Shown: positions 35,728 through 46,981 of the stretch, piece after piece
Numbering within the stretch: position 1 is the stretch's first letter
Layout of the letters: every line of letters begins with the position of its first letter
Origin: Staphylococcus lutrae
GTDB lineage: Bacteria; Bacillota; Bacilli; Staphylococcales; Staphylococcaceae
Length of the DNA: 64,000 nucleotides
Assembly: GCF_002101335.1 (NCBI RefSeq)
Contig: NZ_CP020773.1
Coordinates: 2,170,001 to 2,234,000 of the forward strand
Direction: 5' to 3'
Notes under the pieces: model-generated
The model's input: the letters and a program-made list of their open reading frames with translations, nothing else
The model's database searches: none
What the model was told of the DNA's origin: nothing
Program-made: the position numbers and the translations under genes

Positions 35728-36598
35728 AATGTTTAAAAGTGTGAAAGAACTGATTGATAAATGTGAAACAGAGAATAAAGCAATCTATGAAGTCATGCTT
35801 GAACAAGAGATGGCAGTAACAGGGATGACAGCTGAAGAAGTTTATACGCATATGAATCGCAATTTAGAAACGATGGAAAAAGCGTTAGATGAAGGTTTGG
35901 CAGGTGTCACATCTAAAACAGGTTTAACAGGTGGAGATGCAGTCCTAATGAAGCGGTATGTGGCGTCTGGTCAATCACTAGCTGGAGATCTGATCCTAGA
36001 TGCAGTGAGCAAGGCCGTTGCTACAAATGAGGTCAATGCTGCGATGGGTAAAATTTGTGCGACGCCTACTGCTGGTTCTGCTGGCGTTGTTCCTGGCGTT
36101 TTATTTTCTCTCAAAAATAGATTACAATTAAGTCGACAAGACATGCTGAATTTTTTGCTCACTTCAGGTGCCTTTGGATTTGTCGTTGCCAATAATGCTT
36201 CAATTTCTGGTGCCGCTGGTGGATGTCAAGCAGAAGTCGGCTCGGCAAGTGCAATGGCTGCCGCGGCAATCGTTGAAGCGGCAGGGGGTTCTCCACAACA
36301 ATCGGCTGATGGGTTTGCCATTTGCCTGAAAAACATGTTAGGCCTTGTGTGTGATCCGGTCGCCGGATTAGTGGAAGTCCCTTGTGTAAAACGGAATGCG
36401 GCAGGGGCGTCTAATGCAATTGTGTCAGCGGATATGGCTTTGGCAGGCATCACATCACGAATTCCGACAGACGAGGTTATTGATGCGATGTATAAAATCG
36501 GACAAACAATGCCATCTGCTTTACGCGAAACGGGGCGTGGCGGCTTGGCAGGTACACCTACAGGTCAACGATTAAAACAACAAATATTTGGTGATTAA
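35711..36598 (+). CDS. sdaAA: L-serine dehydratase, iron-sulfur type, alpha subunit
   Basis: 295 residues; the second Met of [10 protein letters not shown] is equally possible. Active-site and cluster segments: [32 protein letters not shown] and [18 protein letters not shown], whose cysteines bind the [4Fe-4S] cluster. Ends two bases before recG. Confidence 0.95.
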   Translation: MMTEVKMFKSVKELIDKCETENKAIYEVMLEQEMAVTGMTAEEVYTHMNRNLETMEKALDEGLAGVTSKTGLTGGDAVLMKRYVASGQSLAGDLILDAVSKAVATNEVNAAMGKICATPTAGSAGVVPGVLFSLKNRLQLSRQDMLNFLLTSGAFGFVVANNASISGAAGGCQAEVGSASAMAAAAIVEAAGGSPQQSADGFAICLKNMLGLVCDPVAGLVEVPCVKRNAAGASNAIVSADMALAGITSRIPTDEVIDAMYKIGQTMPSALRETGRGGLAGTPTGQRLKQQIFGD

Positions 36599-36600
36599 AC

Positions 36601-38646
36601 ATGACAAAATTAAACCTGATTGAAAATCCTTATGAACTCAAGGACATCAAAGGGTTAGGACCGAAACTACTCCTACTTTTAAATGAAATGAATATTCATA
36701 CCATTCAAGATTTGGTGTTGTATTTGCCGATGCGTTATGAAGATAATACGTTGGTAGATTTAACACGTGCGGATGATGAAGCAAATGTGACAGTTATGGG
36801 GGAAATTTATTCAACCCCAACTGTCGCTTTTTTTGGGAGAAATCGTTCTAAATTAACGGTGCATTTGATCATTAATGGAATCGCCGTTAAAGCCGTATTT
36901 TTCAATCAACCTTATTTAAAAAATAAGATTCAATTACATGAAACGGTGATGATTAAAGGGAAATGGTCGCGACGTAAGCAAGAAATCAACGGACAAAAAA
37001 TGATTTTTGATACAACGCAAGTGACACATGCGCAGTTCACGCCGGTTTATCGTGTGAAAGAAGGTTTAAAGCAAAAAACTTTAAGAGATATGATTCAACA
37101 AACATTGAAAGATACGACGATACACGAATGGCTTCCAGTGGGTTTACGTCAACAATATCAATTAGAAACGTTGCATGATACCATTCACGCGCTACATGAA
37201 GCGAAAGATCAAACGTCATTAATAAAAGCACGTCGCACATTCGCTTTTACTGAATTTTTTATGTTTGAATTGCGGATGCAATGGTTGAATCGACTTGAAA
37301 AGATGTCGGAAGAAGCACAGGAAGTCAATTATGATATTCAAAAGGTCAAAACATTTATCGAGACGTTACCTTTTGAGTTGACTGACGGGCAAAAACAAAG
37401 TGTTAATGAAATTTTTCGTGATTTAAAAGCGCCAATTCGAATGCATCGTTTACTTCAAGGCGATGTAGGTTCAGGAAAAACGGTCGTTGCAGCGATTTGT
37501 ATGTATGCGATGAAAACAGCTGGATACCAATCTGCACTCATGGTTCCTACCGAGATATTAGCTGAACAACACGCAGAAAGTCTCGCAGCATTATTCGGTC
37601 CGCATATGAATGTGGCGTTGCTGACAGGTACTGTTAAAGGTAAAAAAAGGCGTTTATTATTAGAAAGTCTTGCGAATGGTGAGATTGATTGTTTGATTGG
37701 AACACATGCTTTAATTCAAGATGATGTCGATTTTCACAATGTAGGTTTAGTTATCACAGATGAACAACACCGCTTTGGTGTTCAACAACGTCAAAAACTT
37801 CGTGAAAAAGGGGCATTAACGAATGTCTTATTTATGACTGCGACGCCTATTCCAAGGACGCTTGCGATATCCGTATTTGGTGAAATGGATGTTTCATCCA
37901 TTAAAAGTTTACCTAAAGGGCGTAAGCCGATTCAAACTTTTTGGGTTAAGCATGAACGTTATCAACAAGTCATTGGACAATTGGAAAAAGAACTTCAAAA
38001 AGGGCGACAGGCTTATGCAATTTCTCCTTTAATTGAGAGTTCAGAGCATTTGGAAGATGTTCAAAACGCAATTGCATTATATGAAAACTTACAAGCAGCA
38101 CTTCCTCATCGTCGCATTGGATTATTGCACGGTAAAATGACTTCTGACGAAAAGGACACCATGATGCACCGCTTCAGTACACATGACATTGATGTCCTAG
38201 TCGCAACGACCGTAGTTGAAGTGGGTGTGAATGTCCCCAATGCCACGTTTATGATGATTTATGATGCCGATCGTTTTGGCCTATCTACTTTACATCAACT
38301 ACGAGGTCGTGTTGGAAGAAGTGATTTTCAAAGTTATTGTGTCTTAATCGCCTCCCCTAAAACCGAAACTGGAATTGAGCGTATGCAAATTATGACGCAA
38401 ACGACAGATGGTTTTGAATTAAGTGAGCGTGATTTGGAAATGAGAGGGCCTGGTGACTTTTTTGGTGTGAAGCAAAGCGGCCTCCCTGAATTTTTAGTTG
38501 GGAATTTAGTAGAAGACTATCGCATGTTAGAAGTTGCAAGAGATGAAGCCGCAAAACTCATTCAGTCAGGTGAATTTTTTACTGAGATGTATCAGCATTT
38601 GCGGACATTTATTGAAGATAAAGTATTGTATCAAAGTTTTGATTAA
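36601..38646 (+). CDS. recG: ATP-dependent DNA helicase RecG
   Basis: 681 residues. It drives branch migration and fork regression. The N-terminal wedge/OB domain begins with [17 protein letters not shown]. Helicase motifs: [45 protein letters not shown], then [16 protein letters not shown] and QLRGRVGRS. Typical length. Confidence 0.97.
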   Translation: MTKLNLIENPYELKDIKGLGPKLLLLLNEMNIHTIQDLVLYLPMRYEDNTLVDLTRADDEANVTVMGEIYSTPTVAFFGRNRSKLTVHLIINGIAVKAVFFNQPYLKNKIQLHETVMIKGKWSRRKQEINGQKMIFDTTQVTHAQFTPVYRVKEGLKQKTLRDMIQQTLKDTTIHEWLPVGLRQQYQLETLHDTIHALHEAKDQTSLIKARRTFAFTEFFMFELRMQWLNRLEKMSEEAQEVNYDIQKVKTFIETLPFELTDGQKQSVNEIFRDLKAPIRMHRLLQGDVGSGKTVVAAICMYAMKTAGYQSALMVPTEILAEQHAESLAALFGPHMNVALLTGTVKGKKRRLLLESLANGEIDCLIGTHALIQDDVDFHNVGLVITDEQHRFGVQQRQKLREKGALTNVLFMTATPIPRTLAISVFGEMDVSSIKSLPKGRKPIQTFWVKHERYQQVIGQLEKELQKGRQAYAISPLIESSEHLEDVQNAIALYENLQAALPHRRIGLLHGKMTSDEKDTMMHRFSTHDIDVLVATTVVEVGVNVPNATFMMIYDADRFGLSTLHQLRGRVGRSDFQSYCVLIASPKTETGIERMQIMTQTTDGFELSERDLEMRGPGDFFGVKQSGLPEFLVGNLVEDYRMLEVARDEAAKLIQSGEFFTEMYQHLRTFIEDKVLYQSFD

Positions 38647-38718
38647 TCATATAAAAATCTTAAATATAGACGACAATACCACAAAGTGCACTGTATACTC
38701 TGAGTGTGTATAATTATT

Positions 38719-38746
38719 TTGAACTTGTTGTGAAACATGGTAAAAT
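38719..38746 (+). promoter_or_regulatory. Promoter of the fapR-plsX-fabD-fabG operon
   Basis: TTGAAC at 38719-38724 and TAAAAT at 38741-38746, 16 bases apart. The FapR operator lies directly downstream, around the start site. Confidence 0.6.
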
Positions 38747-38757
38747 GAAGTGGAGTC

Positions 38758-38779
38758 AATTAAGACTTGGTACTAAATT
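38758..38779. promoter_or_regulatory. FapR operator
   Basis: The minus strand reads TTAGTACCAAGTCTTAAT, matching the FapR consensus TTAGTACCTAGTCTTAAT at all but one position, in an imperfect palindrome. It sits between the -10 box and the fapR start, as expected for autoregulation relieved by malonyl-CoA. Confidence 0.85.
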
Positions 38780-38793
38780 TGGGTGGCGATGAT

Positions 38794-39354
38794 GTGAAAA
38801 AAACAAAAGATGAAAGACGCGCACGAATGAAAACAACCATCCAGCAAAATCCATTTATTACGGATCAAGCTTTAAGTGAAATGTTTGAAGTGAGCATACA
38901 AACGATACGACTTGATCGAAGTCAGTTGAAAATTCCTGAACTTCGAGAGCGCGTAAAAAATGTAGCCAAAGATCAATATCAAAACATTAGTGCACTTGAA
39001 GATCAGGACATTATTGGAGATGTTGTTTTTCTTGAGCCTAACTCAGAAGGAAAGTCCATTTTGACGATTTCAAAAAAGGATGTTTTTGCGAGAAATGCAA
39101 TTGCGAGAGGGCATGTGTTATTTGCGCAAGCGAATTCTTTATGTGTTGCAGTTTTAAAACATGCATCGGTATTGACCAAAGAAAGTCATATTCATTTTGT
39201 CAAACCGGTTCAGCTTGGTGATGTAGTCATTGCGCATGCGGAAGTTCAATTTCATGGTGGAAAATATTATGAAATCAGTGTGACATCATTTGTTGCGCAA
39301 GAAAAAGTCTTTGAAGGCCTATTTAAAATGTATTACATAAGTGAGGATGAATAA
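38794..39354 (+). CDS. fapR: Transcription factor FapR, fatty acid and phospholipid synthesis repressor
   Basis: 186 residues from GTG 38794 ([13 protein letters not shown]); the longer open frame from 38767 would start inside the operator region. N-terminal DeoR-like helix-turn-helix ([20 protein letters not shown]) joined to a hotdog-fold domain ([20 protein letters not shown]) that binds malonyl-CoA and releases the DNA. It heads the operon with plsX, fabD and fabG, and its own operator is at 38758-38779. Confidence 0.94.
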   Translation: MKKTKDERRARMKTTIQQNPFITDQALSEMFEVSIQTIRLDRSQLKIPELRERVKNVAKDQYQNISALEDQDIIGDVVFLEPNSEGKSILTISKKDVFARNAIARGHVLFAQANSLCVAVLKHASVLTKESHIHFVKPVQLGDVVIAHAEVQFHGGKYYEISVTSFVAQEKVFEGLFKMYYISEDE

Positions 39355-39355
39355 G

Positions 39356-40342
39356 ATGGCAAAAATAGCTGTAGATATGATGGGTGGCGACGATGCCCCT
39401 CATATCGTACTTGAAGCAGTCGAAAAGGCTGTCCATGATTTTGATGATTTAGAGATCATACTTTTCGGTGACGAAAAACAATATCATTTAAATCATCCTA
39501 GAATTGAAATGCGACATACCAGCGAAGCAATTTCAATGGAAGATGAACCTGTACGTGCGATAAAGCGCAAAAAAGATAGTTCGATGGTCCGCATGGCTGA
39601 AGCAGTGAAAAATGGAGAGGCCGAAGCATGTGTATCTGCAGGGAATACAGGCGCTTTAATGTCAGCGGGTTTATTTATCGTTGGACGATTACCGGGCGTT
39701 GCAAGACCTGCACTCGTTGTGACGTTACCAACAGTGAATGGTAAAGGTGTTGTATTCCTTGATGTGGGTGCGAATGCAGATGCAAAAGCAGAACATCTTT
39801 ATCAAAATGCTGTTTTAGGTCATATTTATGCACAAAAGGTAAGGGATATTGCTAAACCGAGAGTCGCGTTGTTAAATATTGGTACTGAAGCACAAAAAGG
39901 GAACAGTCTAACTAAAGAAGCATTTCGCTTAATGTCAGAGTCAGAATTGTTTCATTTTGTTGGCAATATCGAAGCAAAAATGTTGATGGAAGATGAAGCG
40001 GATGTCATTGTCACAGATGGTTTTACAGGTAATATGGTGTTGAAAAATCTGGAAGGCATCGCCAAGTCATTTGGTAAGATTTTAAAAAATGACTTGCTCA
40101 GAAAAGTGAAAAACAAGTTAGCGACTTTGGTTATGAAACGCGATATCAAACGCATTGCAAAACAACTAGATTATTCTGAATATGGTGGGTCCGTGCTTTT
40201 AGGGTTAGACGGCATTGTGGTGAAAGCACACGGAAGTTCAAATGCTAAAGCGTTTTATTCTGCTATCCGTCAAGCGAAAATCGCCAGTGAAACACGCATT
40301 GTAGAGAGTATGAGAGAAAAGGTGGGTAACATTCATGAGTAA
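39356..40342 (+). CDS. plsX: Phosphate acyltransferase PlsX
   Basis: 328 residues from ATG 39356 ([16 protein letters not shown]), with GAGG nine bases upstream; the open frame extends to 39341 within fapR. It makes acyl-phosphate from acyl-ACP, the acyl donor for PlsY. Conserved [15 protein letters not shown] and [12 protein letters not shown]. It overlaps fabD by eight bases. Confidence 0.97.
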   Translation: MAKIAVDMMGGDDAPHIVLEAVEKAVHDFDDLEIILFGDEKQYHLNHPRIEMRHTSEAISMEDEPVRAIKRKKDSSMVRMAEAVKNGEAEACVSAGNTGALMSAGLFIVGRLPGVARPALVVTLPTVNGKGVVFLDVGANADAKAEHLYQNAVLGHIYAQKVRDIAKPRVALLNIGTEAQKGNSLTKEAFRLMSESELFHFVGNIEAKMLMEDEADVIVTDGFTGNMVLKNLEGIAKSFGKILKNDLLRKVKNKLATLVMKRDIKRIAKQLDYSEYGGSVLLGLDGIVVKAHGSSNAKAFYSAIRQAKIASETRIVESMREKVGNIHE

Positions 40343-41261
40343 GACAGTTTTGATGTTTCCAGGACAAGGGGCACAAAAAGTAGGTATGGCACAAGACCTC
40401 TATCAACATGATGAAGCAGCAACGGCAGTGTTAGATGTTGCAGCAAAAAATGTAACATTTGATTTGCTCGAAACAATGTTTGAAGATCCAAATCAAATCT
40501 TAGGTCAGACAGAAAATACACAGCCTGCATTGTTAACACATAGTATGGCACTTTATCATGCGATGGGATGCCCGGCAGCTGATTATACTATTGGTCATAG
40601 CTTAGGTGAATATTCCAGCTTAGTGATGAGTGGCGTGTTAAAGTTTGAAGATGCTGTACAAATTGTGCGTAAACGTGGCGCGCTTATGGCTCAAGCATTT
40701 CCAAACGGTGTGGGAAGTATGGCGGCTGTGTTAGGATTATCATTCGATGAAGTCAAGGCAGTTTGCACACAGCTTTCAACTGAAACATCTGTGATTGAGC
40801 CTGCGAATATTAATGCGCCTGGTCAAATTGTAGTGTCAGGCCATAAAGAAGCCATTGATCGATTAGTGAACGAAGGGAAGTCACTCGGTGCAAAAAGAGT
40901 GATGCCTTTAGCGGTATCTGGTCCATTTCATTCTTCGATGATGCAAGTGATTGAGGATGATTTTAGAACGTTTATTGATCAGTTTGAGTGGCACGATGCA
41001 CAGTATCCTGTGGTTCAAAATGTCAATGCACGACCTGAAACAGAGGGTGAAAAAATTAAACAGAACATGGTGGCGCAACTGTATTCACCTGTTCAATTTA
41101 TCGCATCTGTTGAATGGCTCATCGAACAAGGTGTAGATCATTTTATTGAAATCGGTCCGAACAAAGTCTTGTCTGGATTAGTTAAAAAAATAAATAGAGA
41201 TGTTAAAATAACTTCGATTCAAACACTCGAAGACGTAAAGGAATGGAAAACAAATGAGTAA
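40335..41261 (+). CDS. fabD: Malonyl-CoA:ACP transacylase
   Basis: 308 residues. It loads malonate onto ACP. Active-site Ser in [11 protein letters not shown], His in [10 protein letters not shown], and the N-terminal [11 protein letters not shown]. Overlaps plsX and fabG by eight bases each. Confidence 0.97.
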   Translation: MSKTVLMFPGQGAQKVGMAQDLYQHDEAATAVLDVAAKNVTFDLLETMFEDPNQILGQTENTQPALLTHSMALYHAMGCPAADYTIGHSLGEYSSLVMSGVLKFEDAVQIVRKRGALMAQAFPNGVGSMAAVLGLSFDEVKAVCTQLSTETSVIEPANINAPGQIVVSGHKEAIDRLVNEGKSLGAKRVMPLAVSGPFHSSMMQVIEDDFRTFIDQFEWHDAQYPVVQNVNARPETEGEKIKQNMVAQLYSPVQFIASVEWLIEQGVDHFIEIGPNKVLSGLVKKINRDVKITSIQTLEDVKEWKTNE

Positions 41262-41991
41262 AGTCGCATTAGTTACAGGTGCTTCACGTGGTATTGGTCG
41301 TAGCATCGCATTACAACTTGCAGAAGAAGGTTACAATGTCGTTGTGAACTACGCAGGAAATAAAGATAAGGCAGAAGCCGTAGTGGAAGAAATTAAGGCC
41401 AAAGGTGTAGACAGCATGGCGATTCAAGCGAATGTAGCTAACGGTGATGAAGTCAAAGCCATGATTAAAGAGACTGTTAAAACATTTGGTTCGTTAGATG
41501 TGCTGGTGAACAACGCGGGGATTACAAGAGATAACTTATTGATGAGAATGAAAGAACATGAATGGGATGCAGTCATTGACACAAATTTAAAGGGTGTTTT
41601 CAACTGTATTCAAAAAGTGACACCACAAATGTTAAAACAGCGTAGTGGTCGCATTATTAATTTAACGAGCGTGGTGGGTGCAGTTGGAAACCCTGGACAA
41701 ATTAACTATGTGGCATCTAAAGCGGGTGTCATTGGAATGACTAAAACGGCAGCACGTGAATTGGCATCGCGCCATATTACTGTTAATGCGGTTGCACCTG
41801 GATTTATCGTTTCTGATATGACAGATGCGCTCAGCGATGACTTGAAAGCCACAATGAAAACACAAATACCGTTAGGCCGATTTGGTCAAGATACCGATAT
41901 TGCACACACGGTGGCGTTTTTAGCTTCTGAAAAAGCAGCGTATATTACAGGGCAAACCATTCATGTCAATGGTGGCATGCATATGGAATAA
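41254..41991 (+). CDS. fabG: 3-oxoacyl-ACP reductase FabG
   Basis: 245 residues, short-chain dehydrogenase. NADPH-binding [10 protein letters not shown], the [10 protein letters not shown] segment, catalytic Ser in LTSVVGAVG and YVASKAG (YxxxK). It carries out the first reduction of the fatty acid elongation cycle. Confidence 0.97.
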   Translation: MSKVALVTGASRGIGRSIALQLAEEGYNVVVNYAGNKDKAEAVVEEIKAKGVDSMAIQANVANGDEVKAMIKETVKTFGSLDVLVNNAGITRDNLLMRMKEHEWDAVIDTNLKGVFNCIQKVTPQMLKQRSGRIINLTSVVGAVGNPGQINYVASKAGVIGMTKTAARELASRHITVNAVAPGFIVSDMTDALSDDLKATMKTQIPLGRFGQDTDIAHTVAFLASEKAAYITGQTIHVNGGMHME

Positions 41992-42185
41992 TTGACGACA
42001 CAATCATTAGGCCGATTGACATTCAATGATAAATTTAAAAATGACGGATTGAACTTATCGGAAATGGGTTGTATTTACGCAGATAAAATGGCAAAATATA
42101 ACAGTCGAGTATTTCAATTCGATAAAAGAATGCGCAAAATATGTTTTGTGCACGCGTAACATGATTAATAAGGAGGTGAAAGACT

Positions 42186-42419
42186 GTGGACAACTTCGAT
42201 AAAGTTAAAGACATCATCGTTGACCGTTTAGGCGTTGATGCGGATAAGGTCACTGAGGATGCATCATTCAAAGATGATTTAGGCGCAGATTCACTTGATA
42301 TTGCAGAGTTAGTTATGGAATTAGAAGATGAATTCGGCACTGAGATTCCAGATGAAGAAGCCGAAAAAATCAATACAGTTGGAGACGCTGTTAATTACAT
42401 TAATACACTTGAAAAATAA
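42186..42419 (+). CDS. acpP: Acyl carrier protein
   Basis: 77 residues, GTG start at 42186 with AAGGAGGTGAAAG just upstream. Acidic four-helix carrier; the phosphopantetheine attaches to the Ser of [11 protein letters not shown]. Nearly identical to S. aureus ACP. It lies 194 bases after fabG, so it may have extra transcription of its own, and is followed by a terminator. Confidence 0.98.
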   Translation: MDNFDKVKDIIVDRLGVDADKVTEDASFKDDLGADSLDIAELVMELEDEFGTEIPDEEAEKINTVGDAVNYINTLEK

Positions 42420-42427
42420 TGCCTTTC

Positions 42428-42460
42428 ATCTGAGTCGATTTTTCGGCTCAGATTTTTTAT
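42428..42460 (+). terminator. Terminator after acpP
   Basis: ATCTGAGTCGA pairs with TCGGCTCAGAT, followed by T6. Confidence 0.85.
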
Positions 42461-42672
42461 TATATAGTAGGTTTTAGTTATGATATCACGTATAATAAAG
42501 GGTATGGAATTTGAATAAAGGCATCTCACTTTTATTGAACACGATGACATTGTGATGTGCTCACTAAAAGTTTGAGAGCGTATTCAATAAGATTGTTTTT
42601 TAGCATTTGCTAAGTAATGTATCAAGAATTGGAACGGTCGTTTTATAGCAATTTAAAGGAGGCATTGACGGA

Positions 42673-43404
42673 ATGACTAAAGCGCGAAAAGAAATGCTGA
42701 TTGCGCAATTTCAAGAAAAATTTAAAACTAAAATGGAAGAATGGGAGTTGCAGTATAACGACATCACGCTATACCAACAAGCTTTTTCACATTCAAGTTT
42801 TATCAATGATTTTAACATGGCACGAACTGAACATAACGAACGGTTAGAGTTTTTAGGTGATGCGGTACTAGAATTAACGATTTCACGCTATTTATTTGAT
42901 ACTTTTCCGCAATTACCTGAAGGCGATTTAACGAAAATGCGTGCAACGATTGTTTGCGAACCTTCTTTGGTCATTTTTGCAAAACAGATTGAGCTCATGT
43001 CACTGATTTTACTCGGTAAAGGTGAAGAAAAAACAGGAGGAAGAACACGTCCGTCATTGGTTGCGGATGTCTTCGAAGCATTTATCGGCGCTTTGTATTT
43101 AGATCAAGGATTATCGGTTGTTTGGCAATTTGCAGAGACAGTCATCTTTCCACATGTGAAAGACAAGCAACTTACAGGTGTCATCGATTTTAAAACAAAG
43201 TTTCAAGAATTTGTACACCAACACTATTTAGGTATCATTCAATATAGAATTGTCAAAGAAGACGGTCCCGCACATAATAAAATGTTTACTTCTGAGATTT
43301 TATTGAACGGTAAGTCCGTTTCTCAAGGTGAAGGACGTACGAAAAAGGAGTCTGAACAAAAGGCTGCTGAACAAGCATACGTATTGATGACGCATAAGGA
43401 GTAG
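42673..43404 (+). CDS. rnc: Ribonuclease III
   Basis: 243 residues. Catalytic domain with the signature [14 protein letters not shown] (residues about 56-69) and the downstream acidic pair in [19 protein letters not shown]-terminal double-stranded RNA-binding domain ([11 protein letters not shown]...[15 protein letters not shown]). Strong AAAGGAGG upstream. Three bases before smc. Confidence 0.97.
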   Translation: MTKARKEMLIAQFQEKFKTKMEEWELQYNDITLYQQAFSHSSFINDFNMARTEHNERLEFLGDAVLELTISRYLFDTFPQLPEGDLTKMRATIVCEPSLVIFAKQIELMSLILLGKGEEKTGGRTRPSLVADVFEAFIGALYLDQGLSVVWQFAETVIFPHVKDKQLTGVIDFKTKFQEFVHQHYLGIIQYRIVKEDGPAHNKMFTSEILLNGKSVSQGEGRTKKESEQKAAEQAYVLMTHKE

Positions 43405-43407
43405 ATT

Positions 43408-46400
43408 ATGGTTTATTTAAAATCAATTGATGCATTTGGATTTAAATCCTTTGCAGAAGCCACTGAAATTCGTTTTGATCAAGGGGTAACAGCAATTGTA
43501 GGACCTAACGGGAGTGGGAAAAGTAATATAACAGATGCGATAAAATGGGTCCTCGGTGAACAATCTGCACGCGTATTACGTGGGAGCAAAATGGAGGATA
43601 TTATTTTTTCTGGAGCCAAACACCGCAATGCACAAAATCTAGCAGAAGTACAACTCAAATTAGATAATCGTAGCGGTTTGCTCAATATTGATGCCGAAGA
43701 TGTAACGGTGACACGTCGTCTTTATCGCAACGGTGATAGTGCGTTTTATTTAAATAATGAACGGCGGCGGCTCAAAGATATTCGAGATTTATTTTTAGAT
43801 TCTGGTTTAGGTAAAGAAGCATTTAGTATTATTTCGCAAGGAAGAGTAGATGAAGTACTCAATGCGAAACCGATTGATCGACGACAGATCATTGAAGAAT
43901 CAGCCGGCGTGTTGAAATATAAGAAACGTAAAGAAGCATCTTTAGAAAAGCTCAGTCAAACGGAAGATAATTTAACGCGTGTGGAAGATATTCTTTATGA
44001 TTTAGAAGGTCGTGTTGAGCCTTTGAAAGAAGAGGCAGCGATTGCTAAAGAATACTTACAATTAAGTGAGATACTCAAAGACAGTGATATCCGAGTCACA
44101 GTCCATGATGTTCAATCTTATCAGTCTCAAATTGCGCAATATGATGTCGAATTAAACGCATTAAAAGGGCAACAGGCAGATGCACATCAAAAAAAATCGC
44201 AAATCACGCATACGATTCAAAACGCAAAAGGTGAACGTTTTAAAATTGATCAACAATTAGAAGCGGTTAATCAACAACTCATCGAAGCAACGGAACAAGT
44301 TGAAAAATTAGCTGGAAAATATCAATTAATAGAAGAACGACAAAAAAATCAATCTCAGTCTAATGCACGGATTGAAGAAGAACAATTGGCGATTGATCAT
44401 CAACAGCAATTGCTTGATAAAGACTTTTCTGACACCGAACAAGCGATTTGTCAGTTAAAAGACAAAAGAAAACAGTTGAATGCAACCATCCAACAACTAG
44501 AAGGACAATTGTATCAAGCCGATGAGGACGTTGAAGCGGATGTAGAGCAATTAAAAGATCAGTACTATCAATTGATTACTGAACAAGCCGATATCAACAA
44601 TGACATTCGCTTTTTAACGCGCACGATAGAGGAACATAAAGCCAAGCAACAGCGCATTGATTCACGTTTATCAGAAGCCTACGCGCAATTAAAAGATGCC
44701 CAACAGCAAAAAGCTGACATTGAACAACAACAGCAACAACAGCAACAACAAATGCGGCAGATTGAAGATGAATGCAAACAAATTGCGACGGCACTAACAG
44801 AAGCTAAAAATGTACAAAACCAAACAGAATCTCAACTTTATCAAGCGTATCGTTATAACGATAAACTGAAAGCCCGTATTGAAACGATGAAAATGCGTGA
44901 GGATGATTTGAGCAATTTTTATCAAGGCGTGAAAGCCATTTTAAAAGCGAAAGACGATCAATTGAAGGGAATACACGGAGCAGTCGCCCAACAAATTGAT
45001 GTCCCTTCTCGCTACACGAGCGCAATTGAAACGGCGTTAGGTGCAAGTATGCAACATATCATCGTATCTGATGAAGCGGCAGCCCGACAAGCCATTCAAT
45101 TTTTAAAAACTAAAAAAATGGGGCGAGTGACATTTTTACCTTTGTCTGTCATTCAAGGCAAATCATTGGATGCACGAATCATCAATACGGCGCAACAAAT
45201 GCCGGGTTTTGTTACTGTTGCAAGTGATGCTGTCCAAGTGGATTCATCCTATCGTGGCATTATCAATCATTTACTAGGACGTACATTGATTGTAGACAAC
45301 TTGAAACATGCGAATGAGATTGCGCGTGCAATTCAATACCACACACGTCTAGTCACTTTAGAGGGAGATGTTGTGAACCCAGGTGGTTCTATGACAGGTG
45401 GCGGCACGCAACAACGTCAGTCGTTATTAGGACAAAAAGATGAAATGCGACAATTACAAGCTCAGTTAGAGGAATATGTTGAGAAAACGCAACAATTGGA
45501 GACGTATTGCCAAACTAAGAAAGCAGAACAAGATCAACTGAGTGAACAATATGTCACAGCACAACAACAATATAATGACTGCAAACAAGCGTTACATCAC
45601 TTGGCATTGGAGCATGACCGTTACAGTGAAGTGATACAACGTCTGAAACATGATCATGAGGAATTTGAATTCGAAAAAAATGATGGCTATGCAAGTGCTC
45701 AAAGTGAAGCGACGTTGCAAGAAAAACAAGCACAACAAGCGCAGATGACTGAACAACTTGAAAAAATGGATCAGCGCATTAAAGCGATGACGGCACAGCG
45801 GAAGGTCACGCAAGCACAGACCTCTCAGTTACAACAGCAGTTACACCAACATCAGTCGGATCTTGCAGTGGTTGTTGAGCGAATGACGACGCAACAGCAA
45901 CAATTAAAACGATTGAAACATCAACAAGGTCAACTGGATGAACAACAACAAAAGCTTCGAGCGCAATTGGCATTGATTAATTCAGACGAAGTCAATGACG
46001 ATTCGACATTAGAAGCCATTCAAACACAAATCACACAACAGCAAACAGAAAAAGACCGTCACATAGAAGTTCAACAACAATTGAGACAACAGCGACAGGA
46101 AATGGAAGATTTGATTGAATCCAATGAACAAGCGCTGGAGCACATTCATCAAAAATTATTAAATATTGAAAATCAGTACCAAGAAATTAAAACAGCGCAG
46201 TCAAGATTAGACGTTTTAATTGACCAAGCTTTAAAGCATTTAGAAGAGACGTATCATATAACTTTTAACTACGCACAGCAAAATTATCCACTAGAAGCGC
46301 AAGAGATTGAAGCGTTGCGCCAGAAAGTGAAATTAACGAAAATGTCGATAGAAGAGTTAGGCCATGTGAATTTAAATGCGGTAGAGCAGTATGAAGAGGT

Positions 46401-46980
46401 CTCTACCCGATATCAATTTTTATCCGAACAACGTCAAGATTTAAGAGACGCGAAAATGACGTTAGAAAAGATTATCCAAGAGATGGATGAGGAAGTGGCT
46501 GACCGATTCAGTCAAACGTTCCATGCGATACAAGGACACTTTGCCAATGTATTTCAAAGTCTATTTGGCGGCGGACAAGCCGAATTGATATTGACTGAAA
46601 AAGACTATTTAACAGCAGGTGTCGATATTAAAGTTCAGCCACCTGGGAAAAAGTTACAACATTTGTCTTTATTGAGCGGTGGAGAGCGTGCATTGAGTGC
46701 CATTGCTTTATTATTTGCGATTTTAAAGGTGAGATCCGCACCATTCGTGATATTGGACGAGGTCGAAGCGGCTTTGGATGAGGCGAATGTCATACGTTAT
46801 GCGACCTATTTAAAAACATTATCAAAGGAGACCCAGTTTATTGTCATCACGCATCGTAAAGGAACGATGGAAATGTGCGATTGTTTATATGGGGTGACCA
46901 TGCAAGAAATGGGTGTCTCTCGTCTCGTCAGTGTGAACTTAAATACGATAGATGAAGTATTGAAGGAGGAACAAACATAA
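43408..46980 (+). CDS. smc: Chromosome segregation protein SMC
   Basis: 1190 residues. Walker A GPNGSGKSNITDAIKWVLG at 32-50, two long coiled coils separated by the hinge (about 500-670, including SMTGGG), the ABC signature LSGGERALSAIALLFAI and Walker B PFVILDEVEAALD. With ScpA/ScpB (not here) it loads at the origin and extrudes loops. The coiled coils are unusually glutamine-rich, including a run of nine Gln near residue 440 encoded by CAA/CAG repeats (44723-44751). Confidence 0.97.
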   Translation: MVYLKSIDAFGFKSFAEATEIRFDQGVTAIVGPNGSGKSNITDAIKWVLGEQSARVLRGSKMEDIIFSGAKHRNAQNLAEVQLKLDNRSGLLNIDAEDVTVTRRLYRNGDSAFYLNNERRRLKDIRDLFLDSGLGKEAFSIISQGRVDEVLNAKPIDRRQIIEESAGVLKYKKRKEASLEKLSQTEDNLTRVEDILYDLEGRVEPLKEEAAIAKEYLQLSEILKDSDIRVTVHDVQSYQSQIAQYDVELNALKGQQADAHQKKSQITHTIQNAKGERFKIDQQLEAVNQQLIEATEQVEKLAGKYQLIEERQKNQSQSNARIEEEQLAIDHQQQLLDKDFSDTEQAICQLKDKRKQLNATIQQLEGQLYQADEDVEADVEQLKDQYYQLITEQADINNDIRFLTRTIEEHKAKQQRIDSRLSEAYAQLKDAQQQKADIEQQQQQQQQQMRQIEDECKQIATALTEAKNVQNQTESQLYQAYRYNDKLKARIETMKMREDDLSNFYQGVKAILKAKDDQLKGIHGAVAQQIDVPSRYTSAIETALGASMQHIIVSDEAAARQAIQFLKTKKMGRVTFLPLSVIQGKSLDARIINTAQQMPGFVTVASDAVQVDSSYRGIINHLLGRTLIVDNLKHANEIARAIQYHTRLVTLEGDVVNPGGSMTGGGTQQRQSLLGQKDEMRQLQAQLEEYVEKTQQLETYCQTKKAEQDQLSEQYVTAQQQYNDCKQALHHLALEHDRYSEVIQRLKHDHEEFEFEKNDGYASAQSEATLQEKQAQQAQMTEQLEKMDQRIKAMTAQRKVTQAQTSQLQQQLHQHQSDLAVVVERMTTQQQQLKRLKHQQGQLDEQQQKLRAQLALINSDEVNDDSTLEAIQTQITQQQTEKDRHIEVQQQLRQQRQEMEDLIESNEQALEHIHQKLLNIENQYQEIKTAQSRLDVLIDQALKHLEETYHITFNYAQQNYPLEAQEIEALRQKVKLTKMSIEELGHVNLNAVEQYEEVSTRYQFLSEQRQDLRDAKMTLEKIIQEMDEEVADRFSQTFHAIQGHFANVFQSLFGGGQAELILTEKDYLTAGVDIKVQPPGKKLQHLSLLSGGERALSAIALLFAILKVRSAPFVILDEVEAALDEANVIRYATYLKTLSKETQFIVITHRKGTMEMCDCLYGVTMQEMGVSRLVSVNLNTIDEVLKEEQT

Positions 46981-46981
46981 A

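Noticed and set aside
38767..38793. Longer fapR reading frame
   Set aside because: It begins in the FapR operator; the GTG at 38794 gives the normal protein.
44723..44752. CAA/CAG repeats in smc as a regulatory or mobile repeat
   Set aside because: In frame, coding for Gln within the coiled coil; simple codon repetition explains it.
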